DNA of 64,000 nucleotides from Zizania palustris (lineage: Eukaryota; Streptophyta; Magnoliopsida; Poales; Poaceae). How positions within the stretch are numbered: the first letter of the stretch is position 1; every line of letters starts with the position of its first letter. The notes under the pieces were generated by a model. The model was not told the origin of the DNA. It worked only from the letters and a program-made list of their open reading frames with translations, and did not search any database. The position numbers and the translations under genes were made by a program. The DNA lies in the NCBI GenBank assembly GCA_019279435.1, contig JAAALK010000868.1, forward strand, positions 1 to 64,000, read 5' to 3'. Below are positions 46,441 through 58,000 of this stretch, piece by piece.

Positions 46441-46735
46441 GGAGGGTGGCTTCTGTGAACGCCTATTTATCCGCGCCCACAAGACGCTAGCTGCTTTATT
46501 AATTTGCATGCTATAATTGCAGCTAGCTCGTACTTGTCTGGATCTGTTGAAAATCACATCACATGCATCCTGGCCCGGCCGGCCTCGATATGATCTCGTT
46601 TTCTTACGGAAAGCATGACGTTGGTTTAGTCATATGCAGCAAATGGCAATCGACTTGGTACTTTTTACGGAGGTTGTGCCCAATGCAAGCAAAAAAAATC
46701 ACGGTACATTTCACTTGTTTTTATATTAAATTATA

Positions 46736-47032
46736 CTCCCTCCTTCTCATTATCTTTATCATCTAACAACTCGACGCGTTAACCAAAGTAAGAGATGTGG
46801 AGTTTAAATTCCCTTCTCATGCCGTGTTTGTTCGCATCTTCAATCTGCATGTGCATGTGGTCATGCGAAGTACTAGTAAAAAACAGAAACAGAACCAAAG
46901 CCATACACGTGGACTCTAAATCAATTTACACATAATACGATGTGCTGTTTTAATGGCTCTCAACTATTAGACGGTGTAGATTATGGAAAAAGTAAAAAAC
47001 ACTTAGACGCTGGAGATAACGGAAAAAGGGAG
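46736..47032. mobile_element. Stowaway MITE
   Basis: The element begins CTCCCTCCTTCTCATTATC and ends with the complement of CTCCCTTTTTCCGTTATC. It is flanked by TA (46734-46735, 47033-47034). CTCCCTCC ends and a TA duplication define Stowaway (Tc1/mariner-related) elements. Confidence 0.75.
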
Positions 47033-47034
47033 TA

Positions 47035-47687
47035 ACTAGGAACGGTGATTAAAAAATACATTAGCACTTTAATTGGTTAAATTTTAGACGTAATTATTAT
47101 TACTTATTAGGGAATTTACACGCACATGCATATATATTGATGTCGATCGGTTAAGTTATGGGAAAATTACTCACATGCCATTATAATTTTTAGAAATTGC
47201 CTATATGCCACTGTCAGTGACTGTGACGGCCCCCATGTGTCAGTGACACATCGATGGCATATTGGCAAACCGCAAAAATTATAATGGCACGGAAAAAATT
47301 AACCCAGTTATCGTATCCACGTCACTTGTTTTTTTTAGATTTTTTTGACGATATTAATCTTTCTAAACGGGGGCTTAGCTTTATGCAATGGTGTACCACA
47401 CTACCGCATATATGCATTATTAATTATGATTAGAATAATTAAATAAATTATAATATGGGGTAACCGTCTGTTTCATGCATATAGCATGCGTACAAAGGAA
47501 CGGAACTCTCTTGTTTGATGACGTTGATTGGGTTGATTAACTACATGCATGTCTAGCACGTAAATTAAGGTCTCTTGTCTATTGTTATTGTGTTTCATGC
47601 ATATAGAAAAGAACGTTAAATGACCTACCTAGGAGTAAAAAAGAAGGTTAAATGATCTACGTAGGAGATAAGATAATCGGTCACTCA
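47035..47687. other. Intergenic, no gene seen
   Basis: AT-rich sequence. The block at about 47158-47300 (CATGCCATTATAATTTT, GTCAGTGACTGTGACG) has a weak relative near 60440-60580 in inverted sense (TGTCATTGGTGTGTCACTGAC), perhaps another old repeat. Confidence 0.35.
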
Positions 47688-48478
47688 AGCTACCACGTAA
47701 ACGGTTTTTAGTGACGCGGTTTTAATGACGGTAAAAGACTAGTGTCAGTAATACATTACATTTTAGTGACAAACTATTTTACATGTGTCAGTAATGTTGC
47801 ATTATTAGTGACGGGTTATCGTATGACCTGTCACCAAAGAGCGTCGGTAAGAGTATATTAGGTACAAACCCGCCACTGATAACTCCCACTTATAAATAGG
47901 CGGGGCATTAAAGTGAATCGTCACACTTTCATTTCACACATGCCCTAATCCTAGACCCCCATCACCGTCGTCGTGCTCCTCGCCGCTCTGACGCCCTCCG
48001 CACCTCGATTGCATTATCATTCTCGTAAGTTTGTTCATGCTTACTATTAAATATCAATTTATACATTCATTTATGCGAAAAACTTGGTTATTGAATTTGT
48101 GAATTAGGGATATGTCAAACATTCCAATCGATCTACATGTACCAACCTATGTTCTCAATAGTTGCTTAATAAAGATCAATCGTCTAGTTAACAGCAGGTG
48201 TCATAAGGTTTATAATTTTTTGTACATTGCATGTACTGTTTATTGTGTTAATAAACTGAAGCGACATTACCTTACTATTGTAATATTTATCAAAAATATT
48301 TTGTTATATCAATAACATTCGTGTGGGCGATACCCTCCAAATAATTACAAGAGATGAATGCACCACTGAGGTTGAGATTTTGAGCTATGCAGGTGGCAGT
48401 AGGATATACATCTACAAAAGGTGGCCTGAATTTAGTAGAAAGATGGTCTAACATAAAGGGACTATTCGGTGACATAAA
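47688..48478 (+). mobile_element. Left end of a CACTA-family element, truncated
   Basis: The segment is closely related to 62218-63055, the start of the CACTA element at the right edge. Shared blocks include TTTAGTGACG and TAGTGACGGGT motifs, CTCGTAAGTTTGTTCATG, GATCTACATGTACCAACC and TTGCTTAATAAAGATCAATC. The extreme terminus is degraded. Similarity ends at about 48478 where LINE sequence begins, so the rest of the element is missing or displaced. Confidence 0.7.
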
Positions 48479-51145
48479 CCTCTCACTAAAGATTGCGTCA
48501 GAGGTAATCCTACTCTTAGACTGCGCACAAGAAAGCCATCCTCTTTCATTGGCCGAACTGCAACTGCATGCTGACATTAGAAAGCTCATCCTTGGCCTCT
48601 CGCTGATTCAAAAATCTAAACTCAAGCAGCATGCCCGAATGGATTGGCTTCGTCAAGGAGACACAAACATCAGATTTTTTCAGATGAAAATGAACAACAA
48701 AAGATCAAGAAACTTCATCTCATCTCTACATAGCAATGGAGTTATGTACTCTGAACATTCGGATAAAGCTAAGATTCTCAATGAATTCTTCATCTCCTCA
48801 CTAGGGAACCCTCAACCAAGAAGTTGTCAGCTCTACTGGGACTTGTTGTGCCCAAACAGGCTAAACCTCGTTTCCCTTGAATGCCCATTCACAGTTGACG
48901 AAATCCAAAATGTCATTTTTGAACTGCCTTCCGAGAAGGCACCATGACCAGATAGCTTTACATGAGATTTCTTCAAGAAGTGTCGGCCCATTATAAAGGT
49001 TGATATTTGCTCAGCAATTCAATACTTCTTTGCTTCGGGATCTCAATTCTTCCAACTTTTGAATTACGCACACATAGTCTTACTCTAAAAAAAAGGTGAT
49101 CCCTCGAAGCCCCAAAACTATCGGCTGATTAGCCTTTTGTACTAGCCATTGATCCATTGCATAAGGGTATGTACAACCCTGACACTGCTGCACGGTATTC
49201 CAAGCATAAGACATAGCTAAAACACAATATAGTACAGTGAGCATGTCTAAAACCTGTGTCTTGCTATATTCATTGCACCAATCAGAGCATTCAATAAATT
49301 AAATTGACCAATCAGCTAGTCCTATGCCTCGAGCATAAAACCAAGACACAGTGTCTTCGTTAAGAGACGTGTCTTGAGTTTTTTTACATTTACCCCCTTA
49401 GACACACCCGAAGACACAACTCAAGACACCCATTGATCCATTGCATAAGTTGATCCCCTCAGCTTAACTCCACAATGCACTCGCCCCTCTAGAAGGCTTC
49501 AAACTCAAATTTCGTGCATCTCTTTTCGCGGATGATGTTAACATTTTTTTCTCAAGCATTGTCTACTTCAGTTCTCTTGTTTCAAGTGCATCCTTGATTG
49601 CTTTGGACAAGCTTCCTGTTTGTTGATTAATCTAACAAAAACTGAGCTCCTCCCAATCCGCATAGACTCCAAAAATGTTGAGGACATCCTTGTTGTTTGT
49701 CTAGCCAAGCTTGCCACCTTCCCCTGCAAATATCTAGGGCTGCCACTTTGCTCATCCAAGCTGAAAAAACTGACCTCCAACCTCTAATTGATAAAGTGAG
49801 CTCAAAACTTGCAAGATGGAAATGCAAACTAATCTCTAAAGAGACTCTCATAAAATCCACACTTTTTGTTGTCCCAATTTTCCATTTGGCGGTGCTTTCA
49901 AAAAATAAATGGCTAATAAAAACCTTGACAAGATCCGTAGAAACTTCTTGTGGCAAAAGAACAGTGCTGATCAAAACTCCAACTCCATCAACCTAGTAAG
50001 TTGGGCAGTAACTTATCATCCTAAAGATCTCGATGGCCTATGCATTTTGGACCTTATCAAGCTAAGTCGAGTCCTATGGATGAGATTGCTTTGGTACCAG
50101 CGCAAAGATAAAACTCGCTCTTGGACCAGACTCCACATTTCTAGTAATGAGCAAGACATTAAATTTTTCCAAGCCTCCATTTACATCTCTCTTGGAAATG
50201 GTGAAGATATCAATTCCTGGCATGATAATTGGCTTAACCACACTCCCCTTTGATCACTTACCCCTGATCTTTTTGCCATATGTACAAAAAAACAACAAAC
50301 TGTCTCTCAAGTGTTGGCTGAAAACTCATGGATTTAGTGGATTAGGCGCCTAAATTCTATAGATAATCTCCAGCAATACTTGCTCATACTTGATCTACTT
50401 CGTCAAATCAATTTCCAACCATACATGGCAGACGAAATCCCTTTGAAATGGACCATTGACGGTGTTTACACCTCCTTGTCTGCCTATCGGCCTTAGTTCT
50501 TTGGATCAATCTCCTTTGCCATTCATTCTAACCTATGGAAGGCTCGAGCTGAACTCAAGTGTAAGTTTTTCGTCTGGACCTTATTACATCAAAATATTCT
50601 TACTACAAATAACCTTTTGAAGCGTGGATGGGCTTGCAACCCAATTTGCCCCTTGTGTTTGGTTGATTTCGAAACTCCGTCTCATCTTGCATTCCATTGT
50701 GGCATCACCATTAGAGTTTGGAATCGCTTATTACAACACTTCAATATTACTGGCACTCCACCAATGTTGTCATGTAACAATATGCAAGATTTGTAGATCA
50801 TAATGGTAAAAGTTTTTCCAAAAAAAATAAAAGCTACCTAAATGGGTTGATCATTCATACATGGTGGAATATAGGGAAAGAACGAAATCAAGCGAAGAAT
50901 CTTCGGAAACTTTTTCAACTCGGGTGATGCTGTTGTTGATCTTATCACATCAGAATTTGAATCCCTTCTTTTAGCTTTACCGTTCACCCTCTAACCCCTA
51001 TTATATATGTCTATTTTTTCCTCCTATATCTCCTCTCTCCCTCCGTTTTTTCTATATTCTCAACTGAGGCATGTATGTCGCGTTTGTAATTTTTTTTAAA
51101 TCTCTCTTAATGTATGGAAGCGATTCTCTCGCATTTATTAAAAAA
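48479..51145 (+). pseudogene. Decayed L1-type LINE (reverse transcriptase to zf-RVT region)
   Basis: Broken plus-strand frames read in the order of a plant L1 ORF2: ARMDWLRQGDTNIRFF and RSRNFISSLHSNG upstream of the polymerase, PQNYRLISLL, FVLAIDPLHK, the catalytic box as LFADDVNIFF, then KYLGLPL, NKWLIKNLDKIRRNFLW, and a zf-RVT domain (WKARAELKCKFFVW, PICPLCLVDFETPSHLAFHC). Many stops and shifts interrupt it. The endonuclease part is absent, as in 5'-truncated LINEs. Sequence between NYRLIS and LFVLAIDP is deleted, and a 264-bp insert sits at 49166. An A-rich run at about 51137-51147 may be the old tail. Confidence 0.8.
49166..49429. mobile_element. 264-bp insert in the LINE with 20-bp direct repeats
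   Basis: The 20-bp sequence CCATTGATCCATTGCATAAG occurs at 49146-49165 and 49430-49449. It encodes part of the LINE's IDPLHK segment, so one copy is native and the other a duplication made on insertion. The insert begins GGTATGTACAACCCTG and contains repeated AAGACAC and GTGTCTT motifs. The element type is unknown. Confidence 0.65.
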
Positions 51146-51283
51146 AAGACAACATTATTCTCGCTAGCTAGCTCTGGCCAGATTAAGAATTAATGGCTTT
51201 GCTGTGAGCGTCGTACTGGAATTCAACATGAGAAGGAAGCAAGTTTCTGGCTTTCCTGCAATCGACCAGACAATAATTGAATA

Positions 51284-51535
51284 CTCTCTTCGGTACACAA
51301 AAACAAGTCGTTTTGGACATGATTTTACATACCAAGGAGCAATTAATTATTATGTACTTTCCATGTTTGCCCCTATTAAATATAGTGCAAGAGTAAACAT
51401 AGCACGAAAAACAAGAAAAATTAGTACTACTTGAGGGGTATAGTTGTCCAAAATGCACAATAAAATGCAAAACGACTTGTTTAGCAACCTTTTGATACAA
51501 GCCTAAAACGACTTATTTTTGTGTACCGGAGGGAG
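51284..51535 (-). mobile_element. Stowaway MITE, copy in one orientation
   Basis: It is 252 bp long with TA on both sides (51282-51283, 51536-51537). The right end reads GTGTACCGGAGGGAG and the left CTCTCTTCGGTACAC. Its body is the reverse complement of 53340-53591, with shared AAAACAAGTCGTTTTG and GTGCAAGAGTAAACATAGCA. Confidence 0.85.
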
Positions 51536-51546
51536 TAGGTTTGTGA

Positions 51547-51885
51547 GGGCATCAAGTTTCTATAGCATTAAATAGCAGTTCACATAAGTAAAAATCTGAT
51601 GTGGCATGAGAGTTAATGAGGAAAGAGGAGAAAAGTTGAGGAAATAGTTTCTCATGCAAGAAATGATTTCTATCACTAATACTAAGGATGAAGAAACTAC
51701 TCTACATGCATTGGGAGAGGGTAGTAGTTTCTATAGATGAGGCCCATTTATTTATGATTGGGCAAAAGAGGAAAAATAAATAGGAACAAGAAACCATGCA
51801 TTGTGAGAGTAAGTTTCTATCACTAGTTTCTTAGTGACATGACATGTATAGAAACTACTATATGGTTTCTTGATTGGGAATGCCC
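51547..51885. mobile_element. MITE with GGGCAT termini
   Basis: The left end GGGCATCAAGTTTC is mirrored at the right by the complement of GGGCATTCCCAATCAAG. Several GTTTCTAT and GAAACTAC blocks recur inside. No target duplication was confirmed. Confidence 0.5.
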
Positions 51886-52611
51886 AGAGTGAACAGTGAG
51901 CTTTGAGCACTGAACTGAGCTGAATTGAATCAATTGATTGTGTCTAGGTTGGCTCGCTGCTTCCAGAAATTGAAGGGTACATGTCGATAAATCTTGAGAC
52001 ATGTGTTTACTACTCTACATACTGGATGGCCTGTGCTAGCTTCTCACTCCTCATGACTCCACCTGCCTGCAACTTAACGCCCCAAACGAACATGAAAATT
52101 AGATATCGTCTGCATTTAATGTCACGCAACAATTACATATCTGCTATGAAAAATAAGAACGTACGTACACAAGATTTTACGGGAAAATAATTCTTTGGAT
52201 TTGTTACACCTGTCCTCAGCCCCGATCTAACGGCCATTTCGATCCGGCTCCCAAACGCACGATTCGGCGGCTCTTTTTGCATGCACGGATCGGCGCTCTT
52301 CATTTGCATGCCTCGTCAGATTAATTAATATTTTATTTACGCTTCGATTGATTAATATTTTGTTGCACGGTCCGTAAATTATTTAATATTTTTTTGCTGA
52401 TCTAGTATTAGATTAACGTGTGGTAAAGATATTTTTTTAGAAAAAAATGCTACAATGTATAATACTAGAGGCGTGATTCTTAACAAAATAAAAAATATAA
52501 AATAATGATGTTCTATCCAACGGACAACTAGTAAATCAAAAAATAGTATTATTTAATTTGAAGAATAAGTATCCATAAGAGGGTTGTCAAAAATAAGAGG
52601 GCTGTCAAAAG
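51886..52611. other. Intergenic, no gene seen
   Basis: AT-rich sequence with GC islands at about 52210-52320. Short frames only. Confidence 0.35.
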
Positions 52612-52753
52612 AGGCCACCAATCCTTCATTCCCAAGGACCCCTATCCTGGCTCTCATCCACACCACGTGAGCTTTCCGCTTATTTGAGTGCGGCCCACGT
52701 GGTGTAGATGAGAGTCGGGATAGGGGGTCTTTGGGAATGAGGGCTTGGTGATC
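52612..52753. repeat. Long hairpin (arms of about 60 bp)
   Basis: The left arm (about 52614-52672) containing TTCATTCCCAAGGACCCC and CTCATCCACACCACGTG is complementary, with a few mismatches and a one-base bulge, to the right arm (about 52690-52753) containing CCCACGTGGTGTAGATGAG and GGGGGTCTTTGGGAATGAGG. The loop is about 18 bp. It could be a foldback transposon or give a double-stranded RNA if transcribed. Confidence 0.8.
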
Positions 52754-53339
52754 TTTTTTGAGATTCCTCCTATTTTTGATAGTCAAGTAGGGATCCTGAT
52801 CTCGTTTTTTCTCGCGGGGTCTCAAAAATGAGTTTGAGGGTCTACATAGGAGCCTATTGGAGTTGTTATAAGAGAATTTTTTTTGCTTTAGTACTAGTTT
52901 CATATATTAAGAAGATAATGCTAAGTAAGATATGACTTCTAAGCATAGATACTAGTCAAAAATAAGGTAGTGCGTGTGCCTATTTTTGAGAGTCGGTATG
53001 TATAGTAGAAATAAACGCCTCACAAATCACCTCTTTTACATAGGCACACGCAGGTTAATTGCCCCGGCCTGAATATGAAATGGTTCTGTCGATAACTGTG
53101 TACAATTTCAGAGTTTAATAAAATAATATAAATATATTTAAAATATATTAATACGATTAAATATGATATATTCGAGTATAGCTCGAATACAATATAATTA
53201 CATAACTTAGTATAAGTAATATATAACACATATCTTTAAAAAATTGAAAATACAATTTTGACCGATATAAATGGCATCGACTAAAATGGTCGGTATAAAA
53301 CCGACATCGCAACAAAAATGCTACACCACTTAAGTGGTA

Positions 53340-53591
53340 CTCCCTCCAGTACACAAAAACAAGTCGTTTTAGGTTTCTATTAAGAGGTTGCTAAAACAAG
53401 TCGTTTTGCATTTTATTGTGCATTTTGGACAACTATACCCTCAAGTAGTACTATTTTTTCTTGTTTTTCGTGCTATGTTTACTCTTGCACTATATTTAAT
53501 AGGGGTAAACATGGAAAGTATACACTAATTAATTGCTCCTTGATATGTGAAATCATGTCCAAAACGACTTGTTTTTGTATACTGGAGGGAG
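53340..53591 (+). mobile_element. Stowaway MITE, copy in the other orientation
   Basis: It is 252 bp, the same length as the copy at 51284-51535, with TA at 53338-53339 and 53592-53593. The ends CTCCCTCCAGTACAC and GTATACTGGAGGGAG are inverted. The two copies face opposite directions about 1.8 kb apart. Confidence 0.88.
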
Positions 53592-54120
53592 TACGTACTA
53601 GTTTAAATGATGGAATCATACATGTCGCTATCCTGCGAGTACCGGAACATAATTGTTAACTGTAATTGAGAGTTGAGACAAATATTTCTCCTCTGAGACC
53701 TACAAAATTTGACATGGTCAATTCTTCTCTTCTTCGAAAGATGATATTGGGTCTAATTGGATGGGCTATAATCAATTCTAAAATGAAGTGTAAAATAAAT
53801 CCAGAGACGGGTTAATAAGTTGTAAATGTAGCAAGCATAGCCAATTAAGTGTGTGTACAGAAAGCAAAACGCATGATGCACTCCAACTCCTTGGCCCAAA
53901 CTCGACCTAGGACATTAGTACGTAGGCCTGGGCTGTCAAGACCCATCAAAAGGGGAGAGTGCACTATGCATCTTCTCATAGAAGAAATGTATTCAGAAAG
54001 TCATCAGTGAAAATAAACCGGAAGAGATCGATGCAACATACGGCAAAGGAACGATTAATAATGGCACGCCGAGGACTGAAACTTGTTTATTTGCACAACA
54101 ATACAGCAGTCAAGTCAACA

Positions 54121-54618
54121 GTCCGTTTGGTTTGGGGGTGAAGGTGGATAGGATGATTTCATCCATAAATTTATGGATAAGATGATACATTCGAGATGTT
54201 TGATTGGATGAATAAGATAAGACAATTTTTTGTTTAGTTAGATATATACAACTTGCATAAAATAAGGTTAAATTTAGTGGGACTCACTTATCAAATATAT
54301 TTTTAAAACAAAATATAATTATATGAGATCTTATTTTATAGATTAAATTATAATCAATACAATAATATAATTAGATCATAAATTGGATAAATAATTTGGG
54401 AGTAAAAATCATTTGAATATTTATAAACGAAAAATTAAATGTGTAATAATCAATCAGAAAACGACACATCATCTATCTAATATTGGATGAACTCATTCAG
54501 AAAAAATTCTATTCTTCTCGTTGATCATCTCATCCACCTTTGCCTTCAAACCAAACAGCTGATTGAATGGAATGATCCTATCCCGTCCAGAGATATACAG
54601 TGAACCAAACGCACCCTA
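54121..54618. mobile_element. MITE with GTTTGGTTT-type ends, possibly composite
   Basis: The left end GTCCGTTTGGTTTGGGGGTG...AAGGTGGATAGGATGA is mirrored at about 54525-54558 by the complement of CTGTTTGGTTTGAAGG...AAAGGTGGATGAGATGA. A second GTGCGTTTGGTTC-type end follows at about 54600-54618, before TAA. A partial relative of its right half lies near 41706-41815. Confidence 0.55.
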
Positions 54619-54822
54619 ATTGATGAAACAATACAATAACATTGACCTAGCCACACCAGTTTCTCTATGTATAACGAGTTAAAATCAAAAGGACAAAAAA
54701 ATATGACACAACGTTAAAAATTCTAGTTAGATTAATCTTACATACGTCTCACATGACGCTGAAACGAGCATTGCTAGCTTAACTTGTAACAAGATAGGCA
54801 CAAACTAAGAGGCGGAATGTGA

Positions 54823-54843
54823 AAGCCAAGAATGAATTGCCCG
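54823..54843 (-). promoter_or_regulatory. Predicted miR169 target site in the NF-YA 3' UTR
   Basis: On the plus strand the 21 bases read AAGCCAAGAATGAATTGCCC plus G. That is miR169-like (CAGCCAAGGATGACTTGCCG) with about five differences, so the minus-strand mRNA would carry the complementary target. It lies about 250 bases after the NF-YA stop codon. miR169 regulation of NF-YA through the 3' UTR is well established in plants; cleavage of this transcript is inferred. Confidence 0.75.
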
Positions 54844-55091
54844 AAAACAGCAGATCTACCAATGACATTGGCACTGGGATGGACACATACAGCCATATTA
54901 TACTCAGCCAGGATCAACAATTGGTGCATAGATCATTCAGCTGAAGAATGAACCTCTAATCAATTGGCACAATGAAGATCATTTTAAAGATGGCAGAACA
55001 ATGCTGGAGTAAGAATCCACCCTCGTGTGAGTATGCCGGATGACAGAAGCCACTGTCTTAGGTTTCCCAAGCAACTACTTCAGGTTTCCCT

Positions 55092-58000
55092 CTATAGGAG
55101 CTGTAAGTCAGGAGGAACATGGTGATGCCCGGAGTTTTGCTCTCCTGCTGGTTACAAAAGCTGTTTGTCAGGAATGGAAATGCTACCAGGGGCAATTGTT
55201 TCTTCCATAGTGAAGTGATTGGATTACCTTTATTTGGTTCGGCTTTCCCGGTTTCATCCTTCTTTGTGTTCAAGAAGCGTCCCCCAGTTCCTCTTGCCCG
55301 CCGCATAGCATGCTTATGACGAGACTCGTGAAGATAAGGCTGCAATATCAAACAAAAAAATGCCAGTGTTTAACAAAGCTATCAATGTTAGCCCACACAA
55401 GGGAAATTGATCGAACCTCTGATCCACATCAATCTTGTCTACACCCCAAAAGTTAACCTAAGAGGTGAGAGACTCTCCTCACTATTTAAGTTGGATAACT
55501 CTCCCTCCACAATTAAGGTGAAACTATTCTAATAATCTCCCTAGTCATACCTTGGTGTTTTTTGGCCTGACCGCACCACATGGTCCATCGGACCTCACCA
55601 CCTTAGTGCACTTTCAGTCCCACTGGACGGGCAAGGGAGATTGTGGACCAAGCTCTACCATTTTCATCTCCTTGAGAGCATCTCACGCCCCCTTCGCTGT
55701 CTCCTCGGATATGGCCATCACCATAGCCTCCAGCACAGCTTGGATAATGGCGGCAAGAGCCACTTGGTCCATCTTATCATTGACATTTCTCTTGCGCTCC
55801 ACAACCGGCCACACGTCTTGTGCACGCATGAAGATTTTCATCTTCACTACCCACACACCGTAGTTATTCTCCGCTAACATAGGTAAGTTATCCCCACTTC
55901 TTTCACTTGTTGCACTATTGACGACTCGAGGCCACCGTCGAGACTCAATTAATTCCTAAATGCACTTAATGACACATTTCAAATAACACATTGCATGCAA
56001 CACTTGACATCTAAACATGATAACATAAATAGAAATACAAGACTATTTCAACAATCAAGTTCTACACTTTCGGTAAATAAGTGGAATCCAGCTAGGACAT
56101 GGACATTAGGACTTAGGATCTAGGAATATGGTATGTTGGTATGCACAAGGATCATCCAGAAAACTCAACACTCGATTCTGTAGAGTGTGAAATTACAGAA
56201 GTAGCAGTAGCAAGATACTTCACTAACCTTCCTTGTTTTGACGACCTTTTTCTCAAGTTCAGCCTTTGCACGCGATTGCCTCCGTCTTAAAATTCCATGA
56301 TACTGCTTAGCATTTACATAAACAGGTTCCTCAGATATTTCAAGAGGCAACGGCATGCGAGAGTGGGTCAATCCAGGTAGCTGGAAATGAGTCTGTGCAG
56401 ACTGCAGACGACAAGAAACGCAGGCAGTTCAGCAATGCTCCAGGGATAGTGGAACTGTGGAAGCAAATGCTCAAAAGTGAAACCACAATAAGTCTAGCCA
56501 AAGTGTTGGACTCAACCTAAAACCCAACCGCATCTGAGCGTTGTGATTTTCCTGACCTATCCTTTCCATAAACGACTTGAGCAACCAATTTTTTATAATC
56601 ATTACTAACCAATTTTGGTTTGGTGTATCTGTGTTCTTGTTACTCTATCAGTTGTGAAGTTATGCCTGTCATCTACCGGTCTCAAGAAAGTAAGGATTTC
56701 ATACTAGGTAGGAAATGATTTATGATATTTATACTGGCAAGGGAAAAAATACCACAGTTTGATGTCCATAGGAACCAACCATGCCCATATAATAAGATTC
56801 AGGGTACTGGTACACTGCAGAAGCCTGCAGAATGACCGACATGAGCATGAGACAATGAGCACATTGACAGGGAAGTAGTCAAGTAGACAAAAGTCGTAGA
56901 CAAGAAAAGATCTATAAGAAACAGAAAGTCCAACAAGTAAAGAGTGCATACCATTGGTTGGTTTAGTTCCAGCTGTGAAAATGGTGTTAAATAGTCTGAT
57001 GTCAAAGAAGTCATCGGTGACGTGGCATGATGCTTTTCATGACCAGTACTTCTATCTGGTATTCAAACAACATTAGTTCTTACTGAAATGAGGTAGCATG
57101 GTTTACATTTGGGGTTAACTTAGTGGAGAAAAAGGAACAAAACCTCTTTGAATGCAACAATTCAAAGTGTTTATGCAAGTAAAACTTAAAACCTCTTCGA
57201 ATGCAACAATTCAAAGTGTTTATGCAAGTAAAACTTTATACCTCTTCAAATGCAACAATTCAAAGTGTTTATGCAAGTAAAACTTTATACACATAAATGC
57301 CTAAAATTCAGGACAAGACATAGCTATTCCTGCCGTCGATCTTTCAAACATCCTTCTAAAATCAGTAACAGAATGCCAAGAATGGTACTAGAAACTAGGA
57401 AGAGAACCATGAAAAACAATAACTCAGAACTCAAAGTGGCTACGTAGACTTGAAGAAAAACAATAACTTTGGAATGTTCGTAGTCTGCAAAGCCGTGTTC
57501 ACCTTTTAACATGGGTTATTTAGACACCAGTTTCAGGTACATAAATTGTTGAAAGTATTTTCTTCTCATCTAAAACTTTCTACCCATATTTGTCTTGTTT
57601 ACAGTTGATACAAACATCTGATTTCATGATTAACGGATACTTTATAAAGGGATCACAGAACGTTGCACATACAGATGCAAACATCAGCAATGAAAGGTCA
57701 ATACTCTAGCAAGCACAGTTAAAAAACGCCCTCATGAATTGCATCATCATTTTCGGTAGTATGATTATTTACATATGATAGTATTTCTTTCAACAAAATA
57801 CTGAACAAATAAAGCTACAACAAAGGGAGCACGACCTCATGAAAATTCTACATCAGCACAGTACCACAGGCTCCAGAACCATAGCATACGCAATGCTCAT
57901 GAATGACTTTGCAAGAGATACATCTATGACTGTTTCAGAATTAACGAGCTAAACAAGATTTCACACCTCTGCCACGATCTAATATGGAAGCTCATAATAG

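Noticed and set aside
55058..55143. Unspliced C-terminal extension of NF-YA (LWKKQLPLVAFPFL and onward)
   Set aside because: A GT donor at 55227 and AG acceptor at 55145 join in phase and give the family-typical C-terminus EQNSG...VPPDLQLL.
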